64,000 bases of DNA from an uncultured Bacteroidaceae bacterium. Its GTDB lineage: Bacteria > Bacteroidota > Bacteroidia > Bacteroidales > Bacteroidaceae. Position 1 is the stretch's first letter; the number at the start of each line of letters is the position of its first letter. Position numbers and translations under genes: made by a program. Where the stretch lies: the NCBI GenBank assembly GCA_905235285.1, contig CAJOLI010000005.1, forward strand, positions 1 to 64,000, read 5' to 3'. The notes below the pieces were generated by a model, which was not told the origin of the DNA, ran no database searches, and saw only the letters and a list, made by a program, of their open reading frames with translations. Below are positions 39,192 to 49,353 of this stretch, in pieces.

Positions 39192-41995
39192 ACAAGCTAT
39201 TAGGTATTCTATTATCCCTGTTTACTTGCTTGTTAAATAGCAATGCACAGGCGCATCCCGTGACAGGCTGTTACTGGGAATGGATGAATGGTAATATTTC
39301 AAAAGAGGGTATTACCAAGGATTTAGAGTATATGAAGGCTGCAGGCATCGAATCCGCCTTTATCTTCGACGCCTGGGTAGGTGTTGAACGTGGTCCAGTG
39401 GATTATGGCTCACGGGAATGGATTGATGCTGTCAAGCATGCTTGCAAAGAAGCGAAGAGATTGGGAATAGTGCTGGGCCTACATAATTCACCAGGTTATA
39501 CAGCGATGGGCGGACCATGGATACGTCCCGAGGAGTCGATGAAGGAACTGACGTGGAGCATATCTTCGAAAAAGAACCCGCCAGTACCAAAGCATAAGAT
39601 GGGTTTCTATCGTGATATCATGACTTTCCGCACCAGCTGTGCTGACGAAATGCAGGATATTGGCAAGCGACTGGAAGCAGGTGAATCTGTGGTCATCACG
39701 CTCGAGAAGATGAAACCGCTGCAGGGCTTCAACCTGTGGCGGGGCGATCGCGAAAAACCGCTTGATCCATTCGACGGGCCAAGGGACTATGCTCCGACGT
39801 TGACGGTGGAGGCAAGTGCAGACGGCAAGAAATGGACAAATCTGGGCACAGCTTCAGGGCCGGCACTCAAAGCGCGCGACATACCCATATACTTTAAGTG
39901 TGAGACCACCATGTGCCGCCATATCCGATTGACGAGCAACCGCGGGACCAACCTTGACAGGATTGAAATCTTAACGGCTGAAGGATCTGGCACAACCTAC
40001 CGACGAGTGGGCTATACCACGACCGGACAAATGGTGACGGCTGCTTCAGAGGCAGGTTTGGGACTTGAGGTAGATAAGCTATCAAGGAAAGGCTTGGAGG
40101 CTCATTTTGAACACTTCTTAGGGCCATTACTTGAGGAGTTGAAAGAATACTGCGGCACTACCCTATGTTATGTCATTTTGGATAGTTGGGAGGCAGGCGG
40201 ACAAGACTGGACGGAATCGCTGAGGGCAGATTACTTAACGACGGGTGAAGGGCGAGATTTCCTTACTGGTGGTATCGGCAAGCCGACCATCACCAAGCAG
40301 CGACTCTTCATGCAGGAATTCTTCCTACCGTTGAGAGAGAAACTGCATGCCTACAATCTGCAATTAGTAGGCGAGCCTTATGGCAATGGTGACTTCGACC
40401 GTAAAGAATATGGTCTATCTTTCGACCTTCCTATGAGTGAATACTGGGCGCGTAGCCACTATGGCACTATCGAACGACCTCGTTTTGTATCACGCTATGG
40501 CCATACGGCTGGCCGTGAAGTCATCGGATGCGAATTTGGCACAGCCTACCCTGGCGATGCCGACATACCCGCCACACTGAGCAACTTCCGCAACGACATC
40601 GATAAGGTTTGCAATGCTGGCGTGAACTTCTTTGTGCTCCACTGTGTAGCCCATCAAGACAACGACAACCGCCCTTTGACGATGGGTCCCTTCGGTACGC
40701 GCTTCGACCGGCTCCATGCCAACGTCGACTCCGTACGTGCCATCACCGACTATATTCGGAAGCGCGTCGCCCTACAGCAGCAGCACGTAATATGGGACTT
40801 TCAGACAGGCGAGGAGGGGTATCGTGCTTACCTTCGTCTACCGCGTGGCAGCAAGGAAGTGAAAGCTGTTCTCTACTGTCATCAGAACATGACCGAGGAA
40901 GTGTTATTCCGTAGTAAGTCTTTCTGCGCGAAGATGGACTCGCTGGGCGTGGCGATGGCATTTATCCAGCAAGGGTCACAAAACTGGGATGTGAACGTGA
41001 AGGACGCCACGGGGCAGACCTGTCAGGATCGCTTCGAGCAACTGATGAAAGACTTTGCCCAGGGCACAGAGCACCCGGAGATAGCGACAGCCAAGATTAT
41101 TCCCTTCGGTCATTCCGCTCAGGCCACATTCCCTTGGAACTTCGGAGCATGGAACCGAGAGCGCACCCTCTGCATCATCTCCTATCATGGCGATGCGCCG
41201 CGTACGAATCTCTGCGGCTACGGCCGTGAGAACGTAGAATGGGGCCGCACACGCAATATCGACCGTATTCCGGCTCTGATGGTAGAAGGTGAGTATGAGT
41301 GGTGGGAAGCGCGTGTAAATCCCGCCCTGGCCTTTCGCATGCACTACCCCGACTCGCGCATCTCATTTCTCTGCGATGCCGGCCGCGGGCACTTTGACTT
41401 ATGCGAAGCGACGCAGGACTATATGGCATTGTTTATTGAAAAAGCTCTTCATTATCAACCTGTCTCCACACAACCCACAGGCCTCGAGCAGAATCCTTTC
41501 GTGGCTGAAGCCGCCGACGGCGTCTACTATTCACGCTGGTATGAGGACGGACACGAGAGCACCGATAAGCATGACCAGTTCTGGTACTTCGACGACGAGA
41601 TGGTGGCGCTGACTCGTGCCCGATATCAGGCAACACGCGGCAAGCGCGAACAGAATGTCTCAGCCTGCGTGAACGGCCAGCTCATTACCTATGACCCTAA
41701 TAGCCATATCAAGCTGAAGACGACCGTCAGCGGCGAGACCTTCACCGTGGAGCCAGTCTTCGTGGACAGCACCCACAACGCGCTCAGTGACCGCCATGCA
41801 CAGGTCCGTCCGCGTGTGGTGCTCATCTCTGGCGCAGCCGTACAGACAGGCGAATACACCTTCCACTATGATCCAGACTACTTTGGCTTTGACCCCAAGC
41901 GATTGTGGGACGGCATCACCCTCTGCATCGAAGCCGACGGTGACGATGTCTTCAAACCAGCCGTTCGAGAGCTGAACATCCAAATCAAACGATAA
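39188..41995 (+). CDS. GH106 alpha-L-rhamnosidase family
   Basis: CYWEWMNGNISKEGITKDLEYMKAAGIESAFIF and LGLHNSPGYTAMGGPWIRPEESMKELTWS; overlaps the GH39 gene by 4 nt. Confidence 0.9.
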   Translation: MNKLLGILLSLFTCLLNSNAQAHPVTGCYWEWMNGNISKEGITKDLEYMKAAGIESAFIFDAWVGVERGPVDYGSREWIDAVKHACKEAKRLGIVLGLHNSPGYTAMGGPWIRPEESMKELTWSISSKKNPPVPKHKMGFYRDIMTFRTSCADEMQDIGKRLEAGESVVITLEKMKPLQGFNLWRGDREKPLDPFDGPRDYAPTLTVEASADGKKWTNLGTASGPALKARDIPIYFKCETTMCRHIRLTSNRGTNLDRIEILTAEGSGTTYRRVGYTTTGQMVTAASEAGLGLEVDKLSRKGLEAHFEHFLGPLLEELKEYCGTTLCYVILDSWEAGGQDWTESLRADYLTTGEGRDFLTGGIGKPTITKQRLFMQEFFLPLREKLHAYNLQLVGEPYGNGDFDRKEYGLSFDLPMSEYWARSHYGTIERPRFVSRYGHTAGREVIGCEFGTAYPGDADIPATLSNFRNDIDKVCNAGVNFFVLHCVAHQDNDNRPLTMGPFGTRFDRLHANVDSVRAITDYIRKRVALQQQHVIWDFQTGEEGYRAYLRLPRGSKEVKAVLYCHQNMTEEVLFRSKSFCAKMDSLGVAMAFIQQGSQNWDVNVKDATGQTCQDRFEQLMKDFAQGTEHPEIATAKIIPFGHSAQATFPWNFGAWNRERTLCIISYHGDAPRTNLCGYGRENVEWGRTRNIDRIPALMVEGEYEWWEARVNPALAFRMHYPDSRISFLCDAGRGHFDLCEATQDYMALFIEKALHYQPVSTQPTGLEQNPFVAEAADGVYYSRWYEDGHESTDKHDQFWYFDDEMVALTRARYQATRGKREQNVSACVNGQLITYDPNSHIKLKTTVSGETFTVEPVFVDSTHNALSDRHAQVRPRVVLISGAAVQTGEYTFHYDPDYFGFDPKRLWDGITLCIEADGDDVFKPAVRELNIQIKR

Positions 41996-41999
41996 AAGA

Positions 42000-43880
42000 A
42001 TGAGAAGACTTCTGCTTTCTATATCATTTATCATTTGTCATCTATCACTTTGCTTTTCCCAGCAAAGCGTGCAACCATTCGCACTGAAGGACGTTCGCCT
42101 GCTGCCCTCACGCTTTCAGAGAAATATGCAGCGCGACTCAGCGTGGATAGCGTCCATTCCCATCGGCCGACTGCTCCATTCCTTCCGCAACACCGCTGGC
42201 CTTTATAGCGATCGGGAAGGAGGCTACGACACAGGCATTGCGCTCAGCGGCTGGGAGTCGCCCGACTGCGATCTGCGCGGACACATTACCGGACACATGC
42301 TCTCCGCGATGGCCTATTTGCAGATGCGCGAGAAAGCCGACTCTCTTGTGCAAGGATTAGCTGAAGTGCAACGACAATACGGCACCGGCTATCTGTCTGC
42401 CTATGGCGAGGGACTAATCGACCGAAATATCCAAGGCAAGTCGGTTTGGGCACCATTCTATACGCTTCACAAAATACTCCAAGGACTCATCGACCAATAC
42501 CAGCTCTGTCAGAATGAGACCGCCCTGCAGGTAGCACGCGGCATGGGCAACTGGGCCTTCGACAAGCTGAAACCGCTCTCCGAAGAAACCCGCCAGCGGA
42601 TGATACGAAACGAGTTCGGCGGTTTCAACGAGGCCATGTACAACCTCTATGCCATCACCCACGAGGAGAAATATCTCTGGGTGGCCCGATTCTTCTATCA
42701 CAACGACAAGATTGATCCGCTGAAACAAGGCCTCTCAGATCTTGGGACTAACCATGCAAATACCTTTATCCCCAAACTGTTGGGCGAGTGTCGCAACTAT
42801 GAGCTGTTTGGCGCTGAAGACAGCCGTCGGGCCGCCGAAAACCTTTTTTGGACACTCGTCAATAACCATGCCTTTGTCAACGGCGAAGTATCCGATAAGG
42901 AACACCTCTTCAAACCCTCTGAGCAGTCGAAACACCTTTCGGGCTACGACGGAGAGAACTGCTGCACGTACAACCTACTGAAGCTTGCTGATAGAATCTT
43001 CACCTATCAGCCCGACTCGAAGATTGCAGACTTCTACGAACGGGCTCTTTACAATCACATCCTGGGGCAACAGGACACACTATCGTCTATGGTCTGCTAC
43101 TTCACGCCTTTGATGACAGGCGGCTACCGCCTCTATAGCACGCGCGACAGTTCGTTCTGGTGTTGCGTCGGCAGTGGCTTCGAAAGCCATGCCAAGTATC
43201 AATCGAGCATCTATTTTAAAAGCCTCACCCCCGACACTTCTTCAAAGAGAGAGGGGCATAGCAGCTACAAGACGTTGTATGTCAATCTTTTTATTCCTTC
43301 GGAAATCAACTGGGATGGCACCATCATCAGTCAAAGAACAATGTTCCCAGAATCAAACAAGACTGTTATAACGTCTTCGTCGATGATTAATATGAAAATA
43401 CGCTACCCCTACTGGGCCACATATATGAAAGTGAATGGCAAGAAGGCAAAGGCAGGAGCTGACGGTTACGTCACGATAATGAGTGAAAAACTAAAGGTGA
43501 AAAATGAAAAGTATATTGCTGAAGTGGAGTTCGGAATGACGTTGCGCAAAGAAGCCACAAAGGACAATCCCGCTTGCGTCGCCCTGCTCTATGGCCCTAT
43601 AGTCCTCGGTGGCCGCCTGGCCGAGGTGCCCAAACCCTTCAGCAACCCCACAAAGCACAACGACTACTACACCTTCGACTACGGACAACACTGCGACATC
43701 AAGCTCGGTGAGGTCAAGCATCTCAGCGGGCTGAAATGGTCAACAGCCCCCTCCATGGGTTCAGTGGCTGGCGGTTCGTCCGCCAGCTCCGCCACGCCCC
43801 CTTCTACGGAAAAACCTATCATCATCCAACCTTTCTACGACCTCCAGCGCTGCCGATACGTAGTATATTGGAGACAATAA
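42000..43880 (+). CDS. GH127 (DUF1680) beta-L-arabinofuranosidase family
   Basis: VQPFALKDVRLLPSRFQ; SGWESPDCDLRGHITGHMLSAMA; DGENCCTYNLLKL and FWCCVGSGFESHAKY Cys motifs. Confidence 0.93.
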   Translation: MRRLLLSISFIICHLSLCFSQQSVQPFALKDVRLLPSRFQRNMQRDSAWIASIPIGRLLHSFRNTAGLYSDREGGYDTGIALSGWESPDCDLRGHITGHMLSAMAYLQMREKADSLVQGLAEVQRQYGTGYLSAYGEGLIDRNIQGKSVWAPFYTLHKILQGLIDQYQLCQNETALQVARGMGNWAFDKLKPLSEETRQRMIRNEFGGFNEAMYNLYAITHEEKYLWVARFFYHNDKIDPLKQGLSDLGTNHANTFIPKLLGECRNYELFGAEDSRRAAENLFWTLVNNHAFVNGEVSDKEHLFKPSEQSKHLSGYDGENCCTYNLLKLADRIFTYQPDSKIADFYERALYNHILGQQDTLSSMVCYFTPLMTGGYRLYSTRDSSFWCCVGSGFESHAKYQSSIYFKSLTPDTSSKREGHSSYKTLYVNLFIPSEINWDGTIISQRTMFPESNKTVITSSSMINMKIRYPYWATYMKVNGKKAKAGADGYVTIMSEKLKVKNEKYIAEVEFGMTLRKEATKDNPACVALLYGPIVLGGRLAEVPKPFSNPTKHNDYYTFDYGQHCDIKLGEVKHLSGLKWSTAPSMGSVAGGSSASSATPPSTEKPIIIQPFYDLQRCRYVVYWRQ

Positions 43881-43900
43881 ATAAAAATAAGCATTATTAT

Positions 43901-45145
43901 ATGAGAAAAACTGTTAAGACCTTAACATTTGCTGCATTAACAGCACTCACATCCGCATCGTGCGCACCTACGGCAGGCAACATAAACGCCTTTAACACCG
44001 ACCTTGAATACTGCGACATCCAAGTGCGCCGCACTCTTTCAGAACTTGCAGATTCAACCGGAACAATAGACTACACCATGTCGCCGCGCAACATCCTTGA
44101 CGGCGAGAGTCACTGGAACCTGCGCAAAGTGGATCGTACAGAGTGGTGCGGCGGCTTCGTCCCAGGCATCCTGTGGTACGACTATGAAGTCACGGGCGAC
44201 AGTGCCATCCTCACGCAGGCGCGCCGCTTCACCGAGCCTCTGCTGGCTCTCGCACAGACGCCCGTCTACGACCACGACATCGGCTTCCTCGTCATCCCCA
44301 GCATCATGAACGGCTACCGCCTCACGGGTGACGAGACATACAGGCAAGCACTCCTGGACTGTGCCGACTCTCTCGCCACGCTCTATAATCCGCGCGTAGG
44401 CACCATCCTCTCTTGGCCGCGCCACGTCGGCGACTACGGCGGTCACAACACCATCATGGACAATATGATGAACCTCGAGCTGCTCTTCTGGGCTGCTGAC
44501 AACGGGGGCGACGACCGTCTGCGCCAGATAGCCATACACCATGCCGACACGACGATGGCTTACCACTTCCACGACGGCATCGCTTACCACGTCGCCGTCT
44601 ACGACACCCTCGATGGCCACTTCCTGCGCGGTTGCACTCATCAAGGTCTTGCAGACTCCACGATGTGGGCTCGTGGACAGGCGTGGGCCATCTACGGCTA
44701 CACCATGTGCTACCGCTTCACCCACGACGAGCGTTACCTCAGCTTCGCACAGGAAGTTGCCGACGCCTATCTGAAGAACCTTCCTGCTGACGCCGTACCG
44801 TTTTGGGACTTCAACGACCCGCGCATCGCCAACTCTGCACTCTCTGACCTTACGCCTTCTGACTCGGTGGCTCCGCGCGATGCCTCAGCTTCATGCGTGG
44901 TGGCCTCTGCACTCCTTGAGCTCGCCGGCTATGTCGGCAAGGAGAAGGCAAAGGAATATCTGAGCGTGGCACGCCAGACATTGACTACACTCCACCAGCC
45001 GCAATGGCGCGGCGGCGAGCATTGCCCCGCCTTCCTGCTTCACAGCACAGGCAACTTCCCCGCCGGTTCAGAAATCAACGCCTCCATAAGCTATGCCGAC
45101 TACTACTATATCGAAGCCCTTATCAGAGCACGAAAAACATTATAG
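43901..45145 (+). CDS. GH88 unsaturated glucuronyl hydrolase family lipoprotein (ORF opens at 43736; likely start 43901)
   Basis: Lipobox TSASCAP; DRTEWCGGFVPGILWYDYEVTGD; HDIGFLVIPSIMNGYRLTGDE; STMWARGQAWAIYGY. Confidence 0.9.
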   Translation: MRKTVKTLTFAALTALTSASCAPTAGNINAFNTDLEYCDIQVRRTLSELADSTGTIDYTMSPRNILDGESHWNLRKVDRTEWCGGFVPGILWYDYEVTGDSAILTQARRFTEPLLALAQTPVYDHDIGFLVIPSIMNGYRLTGDETYRQALLDCADSLATLYNPRVGTILSWPRHVGDYGGHNTIMDNMMNLELLFWAADNGGDDRLRQIAIHHADTTMAYHFHDGIAYHVAVYDTLDGHFLRGCTHQGLADSTMWARGQAWAIYGYTMCYRFTHDERYLSFAQEVADAYLKNLPADAVPFWDFNDPRIANSALSDLTPSDSVAPRDASASCVVASALLELAGYVGKEKAKEYLSVARQTLTTLHQPQWRGGEHCPAFLLHSTGNFPAGSEINASISYADYYYIEALIRARKTL

Positions 45146-45250
45146 CTTATAGCTCCATAATAACAAATCAGTCATCAGAATTTCGCGGTGCTTTATGGCA
45201 GTTAAGCGCGAGTAGACTTTTCACCCAGCCGAAAACATTTAGTCGTATGC

Positions 45251-45296
45251 ATTATTCCATGACCACTGAATGATTATTCAGTGGTCATGGAATAAT
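45251..45296. repeat. Perfect 21-bp inverted repeat, 4-nt loop
   Basis: ATTATTCCATGACCACTGAAT-GATT-ATTCAGTGGTCATGGAATAAT. Confidence 0.95.
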
Positions 45297-45384
45297 CAAA
45301 ACATATAGATAGAACGATTGACGTAACATGTCCCCTTACGATGGATAATCGCTGTTGTGGGGCTTATACTTGGGAAAAAAGATA

Positions 45385-45413
45385 GCCCAACTTCTGTTTG
45401 CAAGAAGTTGGGC
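45385..45413 (-). terminator. Terminator-like hairpin (purE side)
   Basis: GCCCAACTTCT/AGAAGTTGGGC stem followed by TATCTTTTTT on the minus strand. Confidence 0.7.
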
Positions 45414-45493
45414 ATACAATATTATGGTTTAGGGGACGCTGAGGTTTAGCGGTCAGCAATACTTTTTATTCACCCTATATTTTTATATTGAGT

Positions 45494-45997
45494 TCACACT
45501 TTGAACTTAAACTTTACCTCCGCCAGCTCCTGATTGGCCTTGACGATTTTCTGTGCCAAGCCTTTCTTATACTCGCGCATACGTCCGGCCAGGGCCTCGT
45601 CGGTCAACGCCAGCATCTCGCAAGCCAGTACGGCAGCGTTTTGAGCTCCGTTGACGCCTACGGTGGCCACGGGTATGCCCGGAGGCATCTGTACGATGGA
45701 GAGCAGAGCATCAAGGCCGTCGAGCATCCCCTTGATAGGTACGCCGATGACGGGCAGCGTCGTCTGAGCTGCTATGACACCTGGCAGGGCGGCTGCCATG
45801 CCTGCTGCGGCAATAATAACTTTGAGGCCGCGTCCTTCGGCTTCGCTGGCAAAACGCTCGACCTCAGCAGGTGTGCGGTGGGCCGATAATGCATTCATCT
45901 CAAACGGCACTTCGAGTTCGTCGAGGAACTTCGCCGCTTTCTCCATGACAGGCAGGTCGCTGGTGCTGCCCATGATTATTGAAACGAGGGGGGACAT
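45494..45997 (-). CDS. purE: 5-(carboxyamino)imidazole ribonucleotide mutase
   Basis: [63 protein letters not shown]. Confidence 0.97.
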   Translation of the reverse strand: MSPLVSIIMGSTSDLPVMEKAAKFLDELEVPFEMNALSAHRTPAEVERFASEAEGRGLKVIIAAAGMAAALPGVIAAQTTLPVIGVPIKGMLDGLDALLSIVQMPPGIPVATVGVNGAQNAAVLACEMLALTDEALAGRMREYKKGLAQKIVKANQELAEVKFKFKV

Positions 45998-46025
45998 GTT
46001 TTTATAAGTTGAAAGTTGTGAGCAG

Positions 46026-46097
46026 TAGCCCCGAGGGGAATCGAACCCCTATCTAAGGTTTAGGAAACCTCTATTCTATCCGTTGAACTACAGGGCC
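46026..46097 (-). tRNA. tRNA-Arg, anticodon CCT
   Basis: Minus strand GGCCCTGTAGTTCAACGGATAGAATAGAGGTTTCCTAAACCTTAGATAGGGGTTCGATTCCCCTCGGGGCTA folds as a cloverleaf; loop TTCCTAA; CCA not encoded. Confidence 0.9.
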
Positions 46098-46295
46098 CCA
46101 ACGTTTTCGGCTGCAAAGGTATGAATTATTGGCAAAAGAGGAAAGAGAAACAGAATATTTTTTCTTTCAAAACTCACCAGACCCTCAGAACCTCACTTCA
46201 CGTCCTCACTTTCCACCAACACTTCCGCATACCCCCGTTGGCCCTTTGCAACGCTCAGCCACTCGTATCGGATGCACCACATACTCGTTGCTTAG

Positions 46296-46796
46296 TCAAG
46301 CTTTAGTCAACAAATAAGAGACCACAGCATCCCAGTCAGGGAACGTGTCAGAACCGAACGGAATCCACTCGCCCTTGAACTCGCTGGTGCCGTTCTTGCC
46401 TCGGTCGTCAATCAGATAGTCGCCTTCGACAAGGTCTTTCCTGTGAGTGATAATCATTCGTCTATGGAACACGTCATCAAGGTACTTGGTCACCCACGTA
46501 ACCTTGTCCGACCATGCGGAAGGATTCTTCCAAGGAGCCGTAGAGAGAATATAGACATCAAACACCTCTGCCAGTTTGTGAACTGCCTCGATGGCTCCCG
46601 GCATAGGATCCATCTTTCCGAATAAGCCAGGTATCTCGTCCAAACGGTCTTTCTCACCAGGTCTCTTTGCCTTGTACTGGTTCTTGGTCTCTTCGTCAAT
46701 TCTATCCAGTCCTGATTGGAAATCAACCAGCACGTTGTCCATATCAAAAAACAGCCTTTTCTTCATAATCCCTTTTAATCCCACAATTTCATACAT
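46296..46796 (-). CDS. HAD-family 5'(3')-deoxyribonucleotidase / NT5C-type (likely start 46766)
   Basis: KRLFFDMDNVLVDFQSGL, VYILSTAPWKNPSAWSDKVTWV, LIDDRGKNG. Confidence 0.85.
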   Translation of the reverse strand: MYEIVGLKGIMKKRLFFDMDNVLVDFQSGLDRIDEETKNQYKAKRPGEKDRLDEIPGLFGKMDPMPGAIEAVHKLAEVFDVYILSTAPWKNPSAWSDKVTWVTKYLDDVFHRRMIITHRKDLVEGDYLIDDRGKNGTSEFKGEWIPFGSDTFPDWDAVVSYLLTKA

Positions 46797-47065
46797 TTAA
46801 ATAGCTGTTATTTAAGTTTTTTTACTTTTTATTCTTATATGAGAGTCGCTTTGCTCTGCGAAGAACGTTTTTACTCGGTAAAAAATGTTAATCTCGCAAA
46901 TATTCCTCCCACTTGCTGAAGGCCAGAACTTTATTTTTCTCACTTGGTTTTCTCCTGTAGTATTTTCCAAACCTTCGGCTACAGTCATGGCTGCCGTCAA
47001 CAAGAATAACAAGAGTTTTTTTCTTAAGAATATTTATTTGTCATTGAATATGATTTGAATACACC

Positions 47066-49342
47066 TTATTTTAAAATAACCTTCTTACCGTTTATGACAT
47101 GCAGGCCTCTTGCAGGTTTAGTAACCCGCTGACCGGAGATATTGTAAACATACGACTTGGTCGTTACTGACGTAGCAGATTGAATCCCGACCATACCAGC
47201 AGGCACAAACGTGGCAACAATATTCATCTCCCCGGAGACCGACATTGAACTATTGTTGCTGACTGCATTGCCGTTAACCATCAAGCTTGCCAATTCATAA
47301 TCAGTATATGGTATCGCCAGAATCGTAAGCAGGCTATTCTCTTTGGCCAGAGTTCCGCTTTCAATCTCATTGCCATCAACGGCCACGATAAGTATTCCAT
47401 TGTCAGGCTCATTGAAAGTGATAGCATATTCTTGCTCCACAACAACAGGCCTAAACGAAGCAGAGATGTTGACAGACTCTGTCACAATAATAGTGCTATA
47501 GTTTTCGACGATAGTCCCATTCACCATAAGGTAATCTACTTCAAAGCCCTCATCAGGTTCGGCGACAACAGTGAGCGTGCCATTTTCTTCGACTCTCGTT
47601 CCACTGTTTATTTCTGAGCCATTATATGTGACATGAATCTTTCCGTTTTCAGGACTGCTGAAACTAACCACATATGTTCTGATTACACGGCTGAAAGATG
47701 CCTCAATGGTTATTGGCCCATAAACCTTCACAGAACTGTTGTTTGCTATAGGGCTGCCATTTACGTTCAGGTTCTCCAGTTCGTAGTCTGAATATGGTAT
47801 TGCAGAAATCTCAAGCACGCTACCTTCTTCTACTTCTGTTCCACTTTCAATCTCATTGCCGTTGTTTGAGACGATTAAGAGGCCATTATCTGGAGCAGCA
47901 AAGGTTACGGGGTAATATTTCTTTTCCGGTATAGCCTTGATGGTGCCAAAAGCACGCCAGCCTGGGGCTATTGTATAAAGGTCTATACTTTCTGCTGGAA
48001 CATAAAGGGTGTCTGTTTTGACATCATTCTCTCTCCATTTTCCTATTGGAGACTCAGCATAGCATGTCACCTTCCTATTTACAGATGCAGAAGACATTTT
48101 GCGGAACGTGTCATCTGACAAAGCCACTAATGATGCAGGTAGCTCAATTTCTGTGATGTTATCACAACGTGGAAACGCGCCATCGATATTTTGAACGCCA
48201 TCAGGCAAAACGACCTTAGTCAGTTTGCCATAATAAAAGGCATCTTCACGTATCACTCGAAGAGATAAGGGGAAGGTCACCGTCTCTAAGTTTGACATGT
48301 TAAAGGCATTATTGCCAATGGTCACGGTGCCTTCGGGGATATCATAGTGTTTATCTTGCCTACCCCAAGGCCACATAATAAGTATGTCTTTTGAGGCATT
48401 AAAGAGCACACCGTCAATGGTAGACAAATAAAGACTTCCCGTAGCGACCTCAAATTGCTTGACAGTAGGACATTCCCTGAACGTAGAGCCGTCAATATCA
48501 TACAATGAAGCTGGCAACTTAATCTTCTCTGGCAGAGAAAGACATTTCCTAAAGGCACCTTCGTCAATACTCTCGATAGAATTAGGCAGAATCAACGATT
48601 TTAGAGACTGACAATTGCGAAAAGCAAAACGACCTATGGAACGTAAGGTGTTTGGGAAAGCTACTGTTGTCAGGTTCCTTGCGCAATCAAAAGCATCTTC
48701 GTCAATCTGTTCCAGTTTGCTTGAAAGGTAAATCGTTGAGAGAGAAGAATAGGCAAAGGCATTCTGACAAACCTTCACTACATTCTCATTCATATCATAA
48801 TGCCCGGTGCGACCTGCAGGGAAGAGGACGAGCGACGACATATCCTTTGAGAAAATGATACCTCCTGATGCTTTCCATTCTGGATGATTGCTATCCATAT
48901 AGAAATTAGTGAGAGAAGAACATCCCTCAAAGCTGTCCCACACTTTCTTCAGATACGGCGAGAATGTTACGGACTTCAAGTTGCTACAGCCTTCAAAAGC
49001 AGCAGCGTCAACAATCACACTTGATTCCGAGCCGTTCTTGGCAAACACTACTTTCTCGAGACTCGTACAGTTCTTGAAGGCATATATACTGACATAGTCT
49101 ACCGTCGAAGACAACGTAATAGATTTCAATGTCGTGTTTCCATCGAAAGCATACTCGCCGATCTCCTCTACATTATTTAAAAGGTATGAGTCTGCAGTGA
49201 AATCTATTTCTGTTTCCGGCCCTGTCCATTTATTCAAAATGCCATTACTGATATCATAGCTCGTCTTCGGATACGTGATAGCAAAAGTGCACAGCGCTGA
49301 TATCAGCGCCGTGCATATAGTGAGGATTCTTTTCATTGTCAT
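47066..49342 (-). CDS. BspA-like leucine-rich repeat surface protein with InlB-B-repeat-like modules and T9SS-type tail
   Basis: AFDGNTTLKSITLSSTVDYVSIYAFKNCTSLEKVVF LRR_5 repeats; three FxxPxNGxLxVxxNGxxIxSGTxVxExSxLxIxAxPxxxYExxxLxVNG repeats; YNISGQRVTKPARGLHVINGKKVILK. Confidence 0.85.
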   Translation of the reverse strand: MTMKRILTICTALISALCTFAITYPKTSYDISNGILNKWTGPETEIDFTADSYLLNNVEEIGEYAFDGNTTLKSITLSSTVDYVSIYAFKNCTSLEKVVFAKNGSESSVIVDAAAFEGCSNLKSVTFSPYLKKVWDSFEGCSSLTNFYMDSNHPEWKASGGIIFSKDMSSLVLFPAGRTGHYDMNENVVKVCQNAFAYSSLSTIYLSSKLEQIDEDAFDCARNLTTVAFPNTLRSIGRFAFRNCQSLKSLILPNSIESIDEGAFRKCLSLPEKIKLPASLYDIDGSTFRECPTVKQFEVATGSLYLSTIDGVLFNASKDILIMWPWGRQDKHYDIPEGTVTIGNNAFNMSNLETVTFPLSLRVIREDAFYYGKLTKVVLPDGVQNIDGAFPRCDNITEIELPASLVALSDDTFRKMSSASVNRKVTCYAESPIGKWRENDVKTDTLYVPAESIDLYTIAPGWRAFGTIKAIPEKKYYPVTFAAPDNGLLIVSNNGNEIESGTEVEEGSVLEISAIPYSDYELENLNVNGSPIANNSSVKVYGPITIEASFSRVIRTYVVSFSSPENGKIHVTYNGSEINSGTRVEENGTLTVVAEPDEGFEVDYLMVNGTIVENYSTIIVTESVNISASFRPVVVEQEYAITFNEPDNGILIVAVDGNEIESGTLAKENSLLTILAIPYTDYELASLMVNGNAVSNNSSMSVSGEMNIVATFVPAGMVGIQSATSVTTKSYVYNISGQRVTKPARGLHVINGKKVILK

Positions 49343-49353
49343 TTCAGATTAAA

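Noticed and set aside
43736-43900. N-terminal extension of the GH88 ORF (MVNSPLHGFSGWRF...)
   Set aside because: It overlaps the GH127 3' end out of frame; a clear lipoprotein signal starts at 43901 (MRKTVKTLTFAALTALTSASC).
45385-45413. Riboswitch or ncRNA at the hairpin before purE
   Set aside because: The hairpin with a minus-strand T-tract is downstream, not upstream, of purE and fits a terminator.
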